A stretch of 64,000 bases of DNA from Alteromonas aquimaris (lineage in GTDB: Bacteria; Pseudomonadota; Gammaproteobacteria; Enterobacterales; Alteromonadaceae). The translations under genes and the position numbers were made by a program. The stretch lies in the NCBI RefSeq assembly GCF_026183695.1, contig NZ_JAPFRD010000009.1, positions 265,453-329,452 of the forward strand, in the 5' to 3' direction. Below, one piece after another: positions 57,171 through 64,000 of the stretch; the stretch's first letter is position 1; the number at the start of each line of letters is the position of its first letter. The notes under the pieces were generated by a model. That model saw nothing but the letters and a program-made list of their open reading frames with translations. It searched no databases and had not been told where the DNA came from.

Positions 57171-59414
57171 CTAACGAGCTTTGATTGATTCGGGGACCAC
57201 TCTCCCTGAAAACGTCTCAAGCAAAGTCAAGATAGCTTCATCTTTTTCAAAAACTGCTTCAGCGTGGGCCTGCCTCATAGCATTGACCTCTTGCTGGATA
57301 GAAAACGGAGTTTTACCGGGCTTACCCGTTTTTACCACTAATTCCACTGTTTCATTGAGTACTTCTCGAAGTGCTTGCTGTAAATGTACCGTGGAGCTCT
57401 CGTTTATTAAATGCGCCTGACTCTCATCAATTTCAAGGATGACTGTATTGCCTTGTCGATCAAATGACGCATGCAGAGCCAATTGCTTTAAAAGCCCGGC
57501 TATGCCCATCTGTTCGACCTTGGCACTCCAACGGTCAATTTGACTAGCGTGCAGTAACTTTTCGCCGCTGTTCAAATAAGCGGTTAATGTTCCCTGATAG
57601 TCAACTGGTCTATCCTTTTCCAGATCCGCCTCCTCCTGGGGAGTCGATAATGCTTCGAGTTCCTGTTCTACTGCCACAGGCTCTTCTGCTTGAGCCTGAG
57701 CTGATATACTATCAGTTTGCCACGGAGGAAGGTCAGCCCCAGCTAGTTCTGGCGCATTGTCGACGGAATCTGGCGGCGATGAGGCATCATCAGGGATTAA
57801 CGCATCCTTGTTAGCGCGTTCGTTGTCTGTAGCACTTCTCAATTGACTCAGACTGGCAACCGGCGTTGCCGCCTCAGACTTTTTTACCTCGGCAGAGTTC
57901 TCCTCTTCCGCATTTGCTTTCAGGCGTTTTCTGAGTGCAAGCATTTCTTCCACCGAAGACAGTGGGCTTTGCGACGAGGCGCTTGCCTTTGGTGTTTCCC
58001 GTTCATCTGTAGATTCCTGCGGTGCAGGATTCTCACTCATACTTTGTGCGGGGAAATAATCCTCTTCTGCTGGATAACGTGTATTTTCCACCTCGGGTGC
58101 AGACTCAACTTGGACAAATGAATTATCGCGAAGCTGGGCAGCCTGTTCTTCAATTTCATGTACCTGTTGATGCAGCGTTTCTGTTTCATCGGCAGACGAT
58201 GAGACCGAATCCTGTTGAATTGCAGATTGGCCGGCATGAGCATCCAATTGTTCAGCTTGTTGCAAGTGCGGTTCAATCGCTGTCTGAGGTGTGGCCTCTT
58301 CAATGATTAACTGGGTATTCTTGACATTCGCTTTGGGGGAAAATGACATCATTCGCAGCACTGTCATTTCCAAACCACTTCGACCGTCTATCGCATAAGG
58401 TAAATCTTTTTTGCCTTGCAGCGTTATTTGATACATCAATTGTACAACCTCTGGAGCGAGGTCTTTCGCCAACTGATAAATTGTTTTAGCTGACGTCGTT
58501 TCAAGCTTACAAGCTTCGGGAACCCATTGAGTTAAGGCGATCTGATGAATTAAGCTGCTAAGCTCTGATAAAATTTGATTATAATCGGGTGCATGGCTCG
58601 ACATGTTTTCAACAATAGCTAATACATCTTCAGCTTTTTTGCTGGTAATAGCTAAAAGCAATTTCAACACTTGATTCCGATCCATCAACCCCAGCATGTC
58701 GGTAACCACTGCTGTTGTCACCGTATTATCACCCTGCGCAATAGCCTGATCAGTTAAGCTCAGTGCGTCACGCATGCTGCCTTGGGCAGCTCTGGCAAGT
58801 AGCCCTAGTGCACTATTTTCAAAGGGGACCGCTTCTTGTTGAAGAATATGCTGCAACTGGCCGCTAATTTGCTCCCGGGACAGTGCCTTTAGATTAAACT
58901 GTAAACACCGCGATAATATTGTAATTGGCAGCTTTTGCGGATCGGTTGTAGCCAATAAAAATTTGACATGCGGGGGCGGCTCTTCAAGAGTTTTTAGCAA
59001 TGCATTAAAACTGTGCTTTGACAGCATATGCACTTCGTCGATGAGATAAACTTTGAAACGTCCCCTGGTGGGTTTGTATTGAACGTTATCGAGAAGTTCT
59101 CGGGTATCTTCTACTTTTGTTCGAGATGCAGCATCAATCTCAAGAAGATCAACATAGTTGCCTTGTTCAATTTCCACACACGTGGGGCATTGCCCACAAG
59201 GATTGGCACCTTGCCCTTCTTCGCAATTTAAACTCTTAGAGAAGATTCTGGCGATAGTCGTTTTACCTACACCCCGAGTTCCAGTAAAAAGATAAGCGTG
59301 ATGCAACCGATCATTGTCGAGCGCATTAATGATGGCAGTTTTTACATGTTCCTGCCCAACTAACTCACTGAATTTACCGGGACGCCATTTTCGCGCCAGA
59401 ACCTGATAACTCAT
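57171..59414 (-). CDS. dnaX: DNA polymerase III subunits tau and gamma
   Basis: 747 residues as tau. Walker A GTRGVGKTT (45-53), zinc cysteines CGQCPTC, Walker B DEVHML and sensor TTDPQKLP mark the clamp-loader ATPase (1-370). A long acidic linker and the C-terminal alpha/DnaB-interacting domain (ending LLETFSGRVVPESIKAR) follow. A programmed -1 frameshift signal at codons 510-512 would give gamma of about 513 residues (stop at 57874). It is in the conserved block after apt with a 15-base gap. Confidence 0.96.
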   Translation of the reverse strand: MSYQVLARKWRPGKFSELVGQEHVKTAIINALDNDRLHHAYLFTGTRGVGKTTIARIFSKSLNCEEGQGANPCGQCPTCVEIEQGNYVDLLEIDAASRTKVEDTRELLDNVQYKPTRGRFKVYLIDEVHMLSKHSFNALLKTLEEPPPHVKFLLATTDPQKLPITILSRCLQFNLKALSREQISGQLQHILQQEAVPFENSALGLLARAAQGSMRDALSLTDQAIAQGDNTVTTAVVTDMLGLMDRNQVLKLLLAITSKKAEDVLAIVENMSSHAPDYNQILSELSSLIHQIALTQWVPEACKLETTSAKTIYQLAKDLAPEVVQLMYQITLQGKKDLPYAIDGRSGLEMTVLRMMSFSPKANVKNTQLIIEEATPQTAIEPHLQQAEQLDAHAGQSAIQQDSVSSSADETETLHQQVHEIEEQAAQLRDNSFVQVESAPEVENTRYPAEEDYFPAQSMSENPAPQESTDERETPKASASSQSPLSSVEEMLALRKRLKANAEEENSAEVKKSEAATPVASLSQLRSATDNERANKDALIPDDASSPPDSVDNAPELAGADLPPWQTDSISAQAQAEEPVAVEQELEALSTPQEEADLEKDRPVDYQGTLTAYLNSGEKLLHASQIDRWSAKVEQMGIAGLLKQLALHASFDRQGNTVILEIDESQAHLINESSTVHLQQALREVLNETVELVVKTGKPGKTPFSIQQEVNAMRQAHAEAVFEKDEAILTLLETFSGRVVPESIKAR
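57855..57885 (-). promoter_or_regulatory. Programmed -1 frameshift signal for gamma subunit
   Basis: The slippery heptamer A AAA AAG lies at 57885-57879 in the correct phase (GTA AAA AAG). In the -1 frame the next codon is GTC and then TGA (57876-57874), the same one-codon-then-TGA design as in E. coli dnaX. A GAGGAG Shine-Dalgarno-like element lies 14 bases upstream. A hairpin GGCAAC / GTTGCC (57855-57870) lies 8 bases downstream. Confidence 0.82.
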
Positions 59415-59429
59415 AGACTCTTGCTACCT

Positions 59430-59966
59430 TTAGTCGCCATCAAACTCACATATGGTGAATGGCGTGATACCCGTTTCATTAAGCTTCTCGTAGCCGCCTA
59501 AATCGGGTAAGCCAATTACGAAACCGGCATGTTCAACAATGCCACCCAATCTTCGAATGAGATTTGCCGACGCTGTCATAGTTCCACCAGTGGCGAGCAG
59601 ATCATCAATCAATAAAACTCTTTCTCCTGGTTTAACCGCATCTTTATGGATCTCTAATGTATCCATTCCATACTCAAGTTCATAGCTTTCGCTTACCACT
59701 TCTCTTGGCAGTTTATTTGGTTTGCGTACCGGTATGAAGCCAATTTCCATGGCCAGTGCTAAAGGAGCTCCGAATAAAAAACCCCGCGCTTCGGTTCCAG
59801 CGACTTTGTCAAAACCCATGCCACTGAAATTTTCTTTTAATAATTGGATACAAGCATGAAACGCGTCGTGATCTTCAAGAACACTGGTTACATCCCTGAA
59901 CATAATGCCTGCTTTGGGATAATCAGGCACAGTCTTAACGACTGATTTAATGTATTCAGCTGTCAC
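59430..59966 (-). CDS. apt: Adenine phosphoribosyltransferase
   Basis: 178 residues (E. coli 183). The PRPP-binding motif is [17 protein letters not shown] and the adenine-loop region includes [17 protein letters not shown]. It salvages adenine to AMP. It precedes dnaX as in most gammaproteobacteria. Confidence 0.96.
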   Translation of the reverse strand: MTAEYIKSVVKTVPDYPKAGIMFRDVTSVLEDHDAFHACIQLLKENFSGMGFDKVAGTEARGFLFGAPLALAMEIGFIPVRKPNKLPREVVSESYELEYGMDTLEIHKDAVKPGERVLLIDDLLATGGTMTASANLIRRLGGIVEHAGFVIGLPDLGGYEKLNETGITPFTICEFDGD

Positions 59967-60000
59967 AATAAAACCTATTACTTTTTACTAATTTTTCTTA

Positions 60001-60123
60001 TTAAAACCAGAAAGTGAACCAGCCGGTAATGATATGCATTAAAGGAAGCGCCACTAGCACGGCAATAATGGCGAAGAAGTACCACCAGTTGAAGGGTTCA
60101 TTAAACTCTATATTATCAGCCAT
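60001..60123 (-). CDS. Putative 40-residue single-pass membrane protein
   Basis: A complete small frame from ATG 60123 to TAA 60001. The product begins MADNIEFNEPFNWWYF, then has a hydrophobic helix (FAIIAVLVALPLMHIITGWF) and ends FTFWF. The ribosome site is weak (GAG, 8 bases upstream). The composition is that of a real small membrane protein. It lies upstream of apt and downstream of hvfC, and either association is possible. No family recognised. Confidence 0.5.
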   Translation of the reverse strand: MADNIEFNEPFNWWYFFAIIAVLVALPLMHIITGWFTFWF

Positions 60124-60254
60124 GTGATTTACTCAAAATTTGACAAAACAAAAGACGGTAAATGGTAATCGAAACCCTCGAAGAATGACAGTCCTTCTCT
60201 TAAAGATCGCGTTTTTTTGATGGGTTTTGCAGCGCAAACTTAAATTTAAGAAAA

Positions 60255-60992
60255 TCAAGCTGGAAGTAATATATCTTTTTTTAACATCTCTGCAATGGTA
60301 GCACCAAGGTTGGTTTTAATCGTATCCGGATTCAAGGTTGGCATTGCTTCAACCGCTAGCGTTGTTATTTGTGTGAAATTCAGCCCCCCGCTATTTTCCT
60401 CTAAAAGAGCCAGCACAAATGCGGTTGCAGGTGTAAGCTTACTAAATTGAACTTCGTTATTTCTGTCACGATAAACCGCGAAGTGATTATTCTCTGAAGG
60501 TTCTTGCGGAAGATAAGACGGCGATATTTGATGTACAGGATAGGGATAAGAAACGATGTCAGCCAGAGGAGACAACTTTACGCTATTAACTTTATCAGTA
60601 TCATTATAGAAGACCACTTCTGCATCGCGAATACTAATGGCTAACTCAAGCCATTCATAATGCGCCAGACTTAAAGTAAAAGGCGGCAGTTGGTATTGTT
60701 GGCAGTCAAGCTTATTGAGATACGTGACAAACGCCTCACTTATGGCAACAAAATAAGGGGAGGTACATTTTCCATGCTGAAAAAAATCTCTCACTAAGCT
60801 TTGCCACTTATCCTCTTCGACAATACTCCTAAGAACAGGAAAACTGGTTTCTACGAAATTGAGTACGTTGTTAAATAACAGTGATTGATAAATTTCCATG
60901 CGGCGGACATAGTCGGGGTCGCCCTTGACCGGTACCCCTGAACGAATGGTGGAAACAAAGTCTCTCTGAATCTGCTGAAACACTTGGCTCAT
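60255..60992 (-). CDS. hvfC: HvfC/BufC-type partner protein (DUF2063)
   Basis: 245 residues. The N-terminal DUF2063-type putative DNA-binding-like domain (FQQIQRDFVSTIRSG, RMEIYQSLLFNNVLNFVETSFPVLRSIV) and a C-terminal winged-helix-like part are present. In HvfABC/Buf systems this protein is the partner of the DUF692 enzyme and recognises the precursor peptide. It overlaps hvfB by 4 bases, so the complex is probably made in equal amounts. Confidence 0.87.
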   Translation of the reverse strand: MSQVFQQIQRDFVSTIRSGVPVKGDPDYVRRMEIYQSLLFNNVLNFVETSFPVLRSIVEEDKWQSLVRDFFQHGKCTSPYFVAISEAFVTYLNKLDCQQYQLPPFTLSLAHYEWLELAISIRDAEVVFYNDTDKVNSVKLSPLADIVSYPYPVHQISPSYLPQEPSENNHFAVYRDRNNEVQFSKLTPATAFVLALLEENSGGLNFTQITTLAVEAMPTLNPDTIKTNLGATIAEMLKKDILLPA

Positions 60993-61840
60993 ACTCCCCC
61001 CGTCTGCTGGCTCAATTCAGCTTTAGAGAGATAACGATTTTGTATTATCTTTATTTTACCGACCTCGGCAAGCAGGTCCACTAAGGGAGGAATATTGAAA
61101 TCACGCTCGAGTAAGGTGGGAAATACCCCATGTGTTTTATACGCAAAATCTAGTAGCGCCCAGACATCATCAATCACACCGGCACCATGAGTATCAACCT
61201 TCAAATCTTCAGCTTCATCAAAATGGCCCGCGATGTGTCCGTACACAATTTTTGCCGATGGCAGTGCCCCAATAAACTGATATGGATCGTACTTGTGATT
61301 AATGCTATTAACATACACGTTATTTACATCTAATAGCATTTGGCAATTTGATTCGGCGATCACCGCATTAATGAACTCGAGTTCGGTTAGCTGGTTTTCC
61401 GGAGCCAGATAATACGACACATTTTCTAAAACCAATGGCTTATCTAGGACATCCTGAACAATTCTAATCCGCTCAGCGACATGTGTTACAGCTTCCTCCG
61501 TAAATGGAATGGGCATTAAATCATAGAGATGACCATCCAGAGAACAGTAACTTAAATGCTCACTGTATAAAGAAATTTCATAGGTATCGAGGAAGTGCTT
61601 AACAGATTTGACTAATTCGATATCAAGTGGGTCGGGACTGCCAATCGAAAGTGAAAGACCATGCGTGCTAATAGGGCGTTGCGCGGCACAGTGCTCAAAT
61701 TGACTTTTAAAACGTCCCCCAATTGGGATCCAATTTTCAGGTGCAACCTCGAAAAAATCTATTTCGGTTGGCAGCTCAGGCAACAACTGATCTAACATTT
61801 CACGCCTAAGCCCCAAACCTGCACCTCTAATCTGCGTCAC
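60989..61840 (-). CDS. hvfB: DUF692 multinuclear non-heme iron oxidase (HvfB/BufB-type)
   Basis: 283 residues, TIM-barrel MNIO family. It starts with RGAGLGLRREMLDQLL and keeps family histidines and acids in EVAPENW, THGLSLSIG, YSEHLSYC, LENVSYYL, LLDVNNVYVN, GHIAGHFDEAEDLKVDTHG and LERDFNIPP. MbnB, the best-known member, makes oxazolone and thioamide from Cys. HvfB-type enzymes modify Cys in EGKCG repeats of HvfA. Iron binding and product are from family knowledge, not shown here. Confidence 0.93.
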   Translation of the reverse strand: MTQIRGAGLGLRREMLDQLLPELPTEIDFFEVAPENWIPIGGRFKSQFEHCAAQRPISTHGLSLSIGSPDPLDIELVKSVKHFLDTYEISLYSEHLSYCSLDGHLYDLMPIPFTEEAVTHVAERIRIVQDVLDKPLVLENVSYYLAPENQLTELEFINAVIAESNCQMLLDVNNVYVNSINHKYDPYQFIGALPSAKIVYGHIAGHFDEAEDLKVDTHGAGVIDDVWALLDFAYKTHGVFPTLLERDFNIPPLVDLLAEVGKIKIIQNRYLSKAELSQQTGGV

Positions 61841-61879
61841 ACTTACTCCTTTTTTTATTTTGTATAGGTCAGCTATGCA

Positions 61880-62263
61880 CTACATACTACCGCATTTACC
61901 CTCACCGCATTTACCTTCGTGTTTATCTTTACTTTTGTCTTTGTTTTTATGCTTATGCTTGTCGCCACCACATTTTCCTTCACCACACTTACCTTCGTGT
62001 TTGGCTTTATCTCCACCACACTTGCCTTCACCGCACTTACCTTCACGTTTGGCTTTATCGCCACCACATTTGCCTTCATGCTTGGCTTTATCACCGCCAC
62101 ACTTACCTTCACCGCACTTACCTTCCGTTGCATCTTGCACATACCCCGAGGATAGTTGCTCAATTCCAAATGGATTTTCACCTGCTACTACCTGACTAGC
62201 GCTTAACGTAGTCAGCGCTGCTAACCCAAACGCACCTGCAACAGCTTTCGTACTTTGTTTCAT
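61880..62263 (-). CDS. hvfA: HvfA-type RiPP precursor with nine EGKCG motifs
   Basis: 127 residues. A signal peptide (about 1-27, ending QVVAG) is followed by a short leader and about 80 residues built of EGKCG units joined by GDKAKH/R spacers and one longer lysine/histidine stretch (DKHKHKNKDKSKDKH). Nine EGKCG motifs, each with one Cys, are present and there is no other Cys in the mature part. In Haemophilus HvfA and related bufferins the Cys are turned into copper-binding groups by the DUF692 enzyme. It leads the operon with 39 bases to hvfB. Confidence 0.92.
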   Translation of the reverse strand: MKQSTKAVAGAFGLAALTTLSASQVVAGENPFGIEQLSSGYVQDATEGKCGEGKCGGDKAKHEGKCGGDKAKREGKCGEGKCGGDKAKHEGKCGEGKCGGDKHKHKNKDKSKDKHEGKCGEGKCGSM

Positions 62264-62549
62264 AATCTTTCTCCAAGATAGTTAAACATTAATGTGTCAA
62301 TCAACAGACCGTGACACTGACCGTTATCTTTCAAAATAATTGAATTTTTATGAACACGCGCAAATATGGGTCAAGTAAACCAAAAAATACGTTGAAATCA
62401 TTAAATTTTCGACTCCAACTTGCCTAAATTCATCTTATGAATATAGTTTTAAAAAGCTATTCATAAATATGGCATCTATGCTTCTATGCGGCTGACTTAG
62501 TACATCTTAGAAGCGACACTCAACTTTTCTAAAGAATGGAATCAGAACC
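62264..62549. promoter_or_regulatory. Divergent region upstream of hvfA
   Basis: About 285 AT-rich bases between hvfA and the plus-strand secreted-protein gene. It must hold the promoter(s). GGAG lies 8 bases before the hvfA ATG. I see no confident metal-regulator site. Confidence 0.4.
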
Positions 62550-63125
62550 ATGAAATTCAAACCAAACATATATTCTATTGGCTTTATTTCCAGTGTACTT
62601 TTTTCTTACTCAGCATTTGCTTCGACACACTCCCTAAAAGGAGAGTATAAAGTTGTTTACGGCGGGGTGAAGACGATGGAAGTTTCTAACCCTTTAGCTA
62701 ATGAGGCTCCAGAACAACTCGGCCGTTATTCCGTGTGGTTGGTTAAAGCTGATTGGGATAGTCTCTCCAGTGAAGAAAAGGTAAAAACGAAATATCTTGT
62801 CAAAATGCAAGGTACACTCAGGGGGCAGGTAAACCCGCTAGATTTTACCGCCAGACACACAATGGTCGGTGACAGTAGAAGTTACATTATTCGTAGTGAA
62901 GGCGATGTACTATTCCCAATTTCTGGGGATCCCTTCTGCTCTACCGGCGAACCAATGCAAGTAAGAGAACAAGTCAACCTGGTATCGGGATCTGGGACTT
63001 ATGCGAATCTGACAAGCGGCTCAATTATGTTGGAAGGAATTATAAATAACTGTCCGCATTTAGAAGATTTTGGTAAAAATGATTTTAAGGTCATACCAAG
63101 CCAAAGCTCAATAGTATTTGAGTGA
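62550..63125 (+). CDS. Hypothetical secreted protein
   Basis: 191 residues with a signal peptide (SIGFISSVLFSYSAFAS, cleavage near residue 25). The mature part is predicted mainly beta-strand and has a Cys pair (DPFCSTGE and INNCPHLE) that could form a disulfide. No family recognised. It is divergent from hvfA. A clear ribosome site is not visible; AATGGAAT precedes the ATG. Confidence 0.65.
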   Translation: MKFKPNIYSIGFISSVLFSYSAFASTHSLKGEYKVVYGGVKTMEVSNPLANEAPEQLGRYSVWLVKADWDSLSSEEKVKTKYLVKMQGTLRGQVNPLDFTARHTMVGDSRSYIIRSEGDVLFPISGDPFCSTGEPMQVREQVNLVSGSGTYANLTSGSIMLEGIINNCPHLEDFGKNDFKVIPSQSSIVFE

Positions 63126-63194
63126 ATTAACAAAGGCGTTCTGGCGTGGCAGGCTTTATTTTTTTGGGGCACTCTATCGTGTGAGCGATACTAA

Positions 63195-63306
63195 TCTCAC
63201 ATGGGGTTTGGACCCGCACTCGGGTAATGAGCAGTGAGCGTAGCGAACGAGGGGTACCAGTGGCACACCGAGAGTGAAGAACCGGCAGCATGGCTGCGCT
63301 TAAAAG
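63195..63306. repeat. Hairpin-rich repeat, copy 1 (partial)
   Basis: The core TCTCACATGGGGTTTGGACC... to CGGGT at 63195-63225 is followed by variable hairpin modules, including GTACC-AGT-GGCAC and GCAGC-ATG-GCTGC. The 5' GGGAGCCCCGTAGCC element is absent. Non-coding. Confidence 0.75.
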
Positions 63307-63312
63307 CAAAAG

Positions 63313-63332
63313 GCCCACTCAAATAAGTGGGC
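63313..63332 (+). terminator. Terminator-like hairpin between repeat copies
   Basis: A 7-bp stem (GCCCACT / AGTGGGC) with a CAAATA loop, followed by ATTTCGTTT. It may end transcription from the upstream secreted-protein gene. Confidence 0.6.
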
Positions 63333-63345
63333 ATTTCGTTTAATT

Positions 63346-63642
63346 GGGAGCCCCGTAGCCGGCAAGGGACACACTGCCGTGCGGGTGTACTACTCTCACA
63401 TGGGGTTTGGACCCGCAGTCGGGTGAAGAGCGCTGATTCGCAGAATCATGGCGAATGCCCGATGGCATTCGACAAACGATGAACGGCACGCCATGGGTGA
63501 GCACGGAATTGAGAGAATGAACAATTTCATTCTCGCCGTGTGAACGACCTGAGCTCTGCGAAGGGCTGGACCAGCTTGCTGGGCGTGACTGGACGTAATA
63601 CCATGGACGGGTTGATACTCTGAATTCTGAGCAGACCACCAA
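63346..63642. repeat. Hairpin-rich repeat, copy 2
   Basis: It starts with GGGAGCCCCGTAGCC (63346-63360). The 31-bp core follows at 63394-63424, differing from copies 1 and 3 by one base in the loop (GCAG for GCAC). The 3' part has other hairpins: GAATGCCCGATGGCATTC and GAGAATGAACAATTTCATTCTC-like arms. Open frames inside are not credible genes. Confidence 0.75.
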
Positions 63643-63685
63643 ACTTTGCCTGTTACCCGATGGGTTAGGTCTCCCCTATCAGATT

Positions 63686-63704
63686 AGCACGCAAGTGCTT
63701 TTTT
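63686..63704 (+). terminator. Small terminator-like hairpin
   Basis: AGCAC-GCAA-GTGCT followed by TTTTT. Short stem, so moderate support. Confidence 0.5.
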
Positions 63705-63821
63705 AAGTGAAAGGGCTATCCTGACCCTGTTAAGAGTGCGGTGAGTTTTTTCTGGACGTGAAATGCAAAAAAGGGCCATCCTTTCGGATAGTTATCGCTG
63801 AGAAACAGGTTCTCTTAGGAT

Positions 63822-64000
63822 GGGAGCCCCGTAGCCAGCAAGAGACGGTTCACTTCGTGACGAGTACTACTCTCACATGGGGTTTGGACCCGCACTCGGG
63901 TGATGAGCGGTGAGCGCAGCGAGCGAGGGGTGCCTGTGGCACGCCGAGAGTGAAGAACCGGCAGCATGGATGCTGCCGTGGACATTACACCAGGGACGGG
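63822..64000. repeat. Hairpin-rich repeat, copy 3 (runs to window edge)
   Basis: GGGAGCCCCGTAGCC at 63822-63836 and the core at 63871-63901. Three perfect hairpins follow: ACCCG-CACT-CGGGT (63888-63901), GTGCC-TGT-GGCAC (63930-63942) and CGGCAGCAT-GG-ATGCTGCCG (63959-63978). It then reaches the window end inside CAGGGACGGG. Confidence 0.78.

Noticed and set aside
58634-58640. A second A6G run in dnaX as frameshift site
   Set aside because: The phase is AGC AAA AAA GCT, so A AAA AAG is not in the frame needed for tandem -1 slippage, and no stop design follows.
63127-63642. Two minus-strand ORFs of 63 and 100 codons in the terminal repeats
   Set aside because: They lie across hairpin repeats, have no ribosome site and read like the spurious proteins often called in such repeats.

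Overview
The window looks like a chromosomal segment of a marine gammaproteobacterium, most likely of the Alteromonadaceae (Alteromonas relatives). The reasons are the FimV/HubP gene, the conserved blocks fabB/mnmC/yfcL/epmC, fadR-nhaB-dsbB and apt-dnaX-ybaB-recR-htpG-adk, and a single-cluster his operon behind a polyhistidine leader peptide. This is inference from gene content; no database search was possible. There is no rRNA, tRNA or CRISPR array and no intact insertion sequence.

Layout. 1-8.6 kb: 3'-truncated fimV, asd, pdxB and fabB (minus) with mnmC (plus). 8.6-13.4 kb (minus): epmC, an ATP-NAD-kinase-like gene, yfcL, then three tandem FlgO-domain lipoproteins. 13.4-16.4 kb (plus): an FFLEELY-family gene, a hotdog thioesterase, a membrane-anchored retropepsin-like protease and a PfpI/DJ-1 protein. 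16.5-20.7 kb is accessory: a cysteine-rich copper-storage-type protein, a DUF2306 gene broken by one TGA, a PadR regulator with a membrane partner, and an unusual fusion of an XRE DNA-binding domain, membrane segments and a beta-lactamase-like serine hydrolase. 20.8-36 kb is rich in lipid metabolism: fadH, a GMC oxidoreductase, two TetR regulators, a wax ester synthase/DGAT, a patatin phospholipase, two phasin-like proteins and fadR. A decayed ParD/RelE-like toxin-antitoxin pair lies inside it.

36.3-42.8 kb: nhaB, dsbB, an acetyltransferase, a DUF442 phosphatase-like protein, a lipoprotein, acpH, and a 17-bp tandem repeat array (about 15 copies). 42.9-50.3 kb: the complete hisGDCBHAFI operon with leader peptide and attenuator. 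50.4-53.3 kb: a signal peptidase I, soxR divergent from a 39-codon ORF behind a SoxR-type promoter, and a DSD1-family/MAPEG pair. 53.3-60 kb: the apt-dnaX-ybaB-recR-htpG-adk block; dnaX carries an E. coli-like programmed -1 frameshift signal. 60.2-62.3 kb: an hvfABC-type cluster (DUF692/MNIO enzyme, partner, and a precursor with nine EGKCG motifs). The last 0.9 kb is non-coding, hairpin-rich repeated DNA.

Main points for follow-up: the XRE/membrane/serine hydrolase fusion with the PadR operon beside it; the SoxR-promoter small ORF; the HvfA-type precursor with its MNIO enzyme; the dnaX frameshift signal; the lipid storage neighbourhood with a degenerate HD-GYP-like protein; and two unexplained repeat families (17-bp array; 3' terminal hairpin-rich modules).
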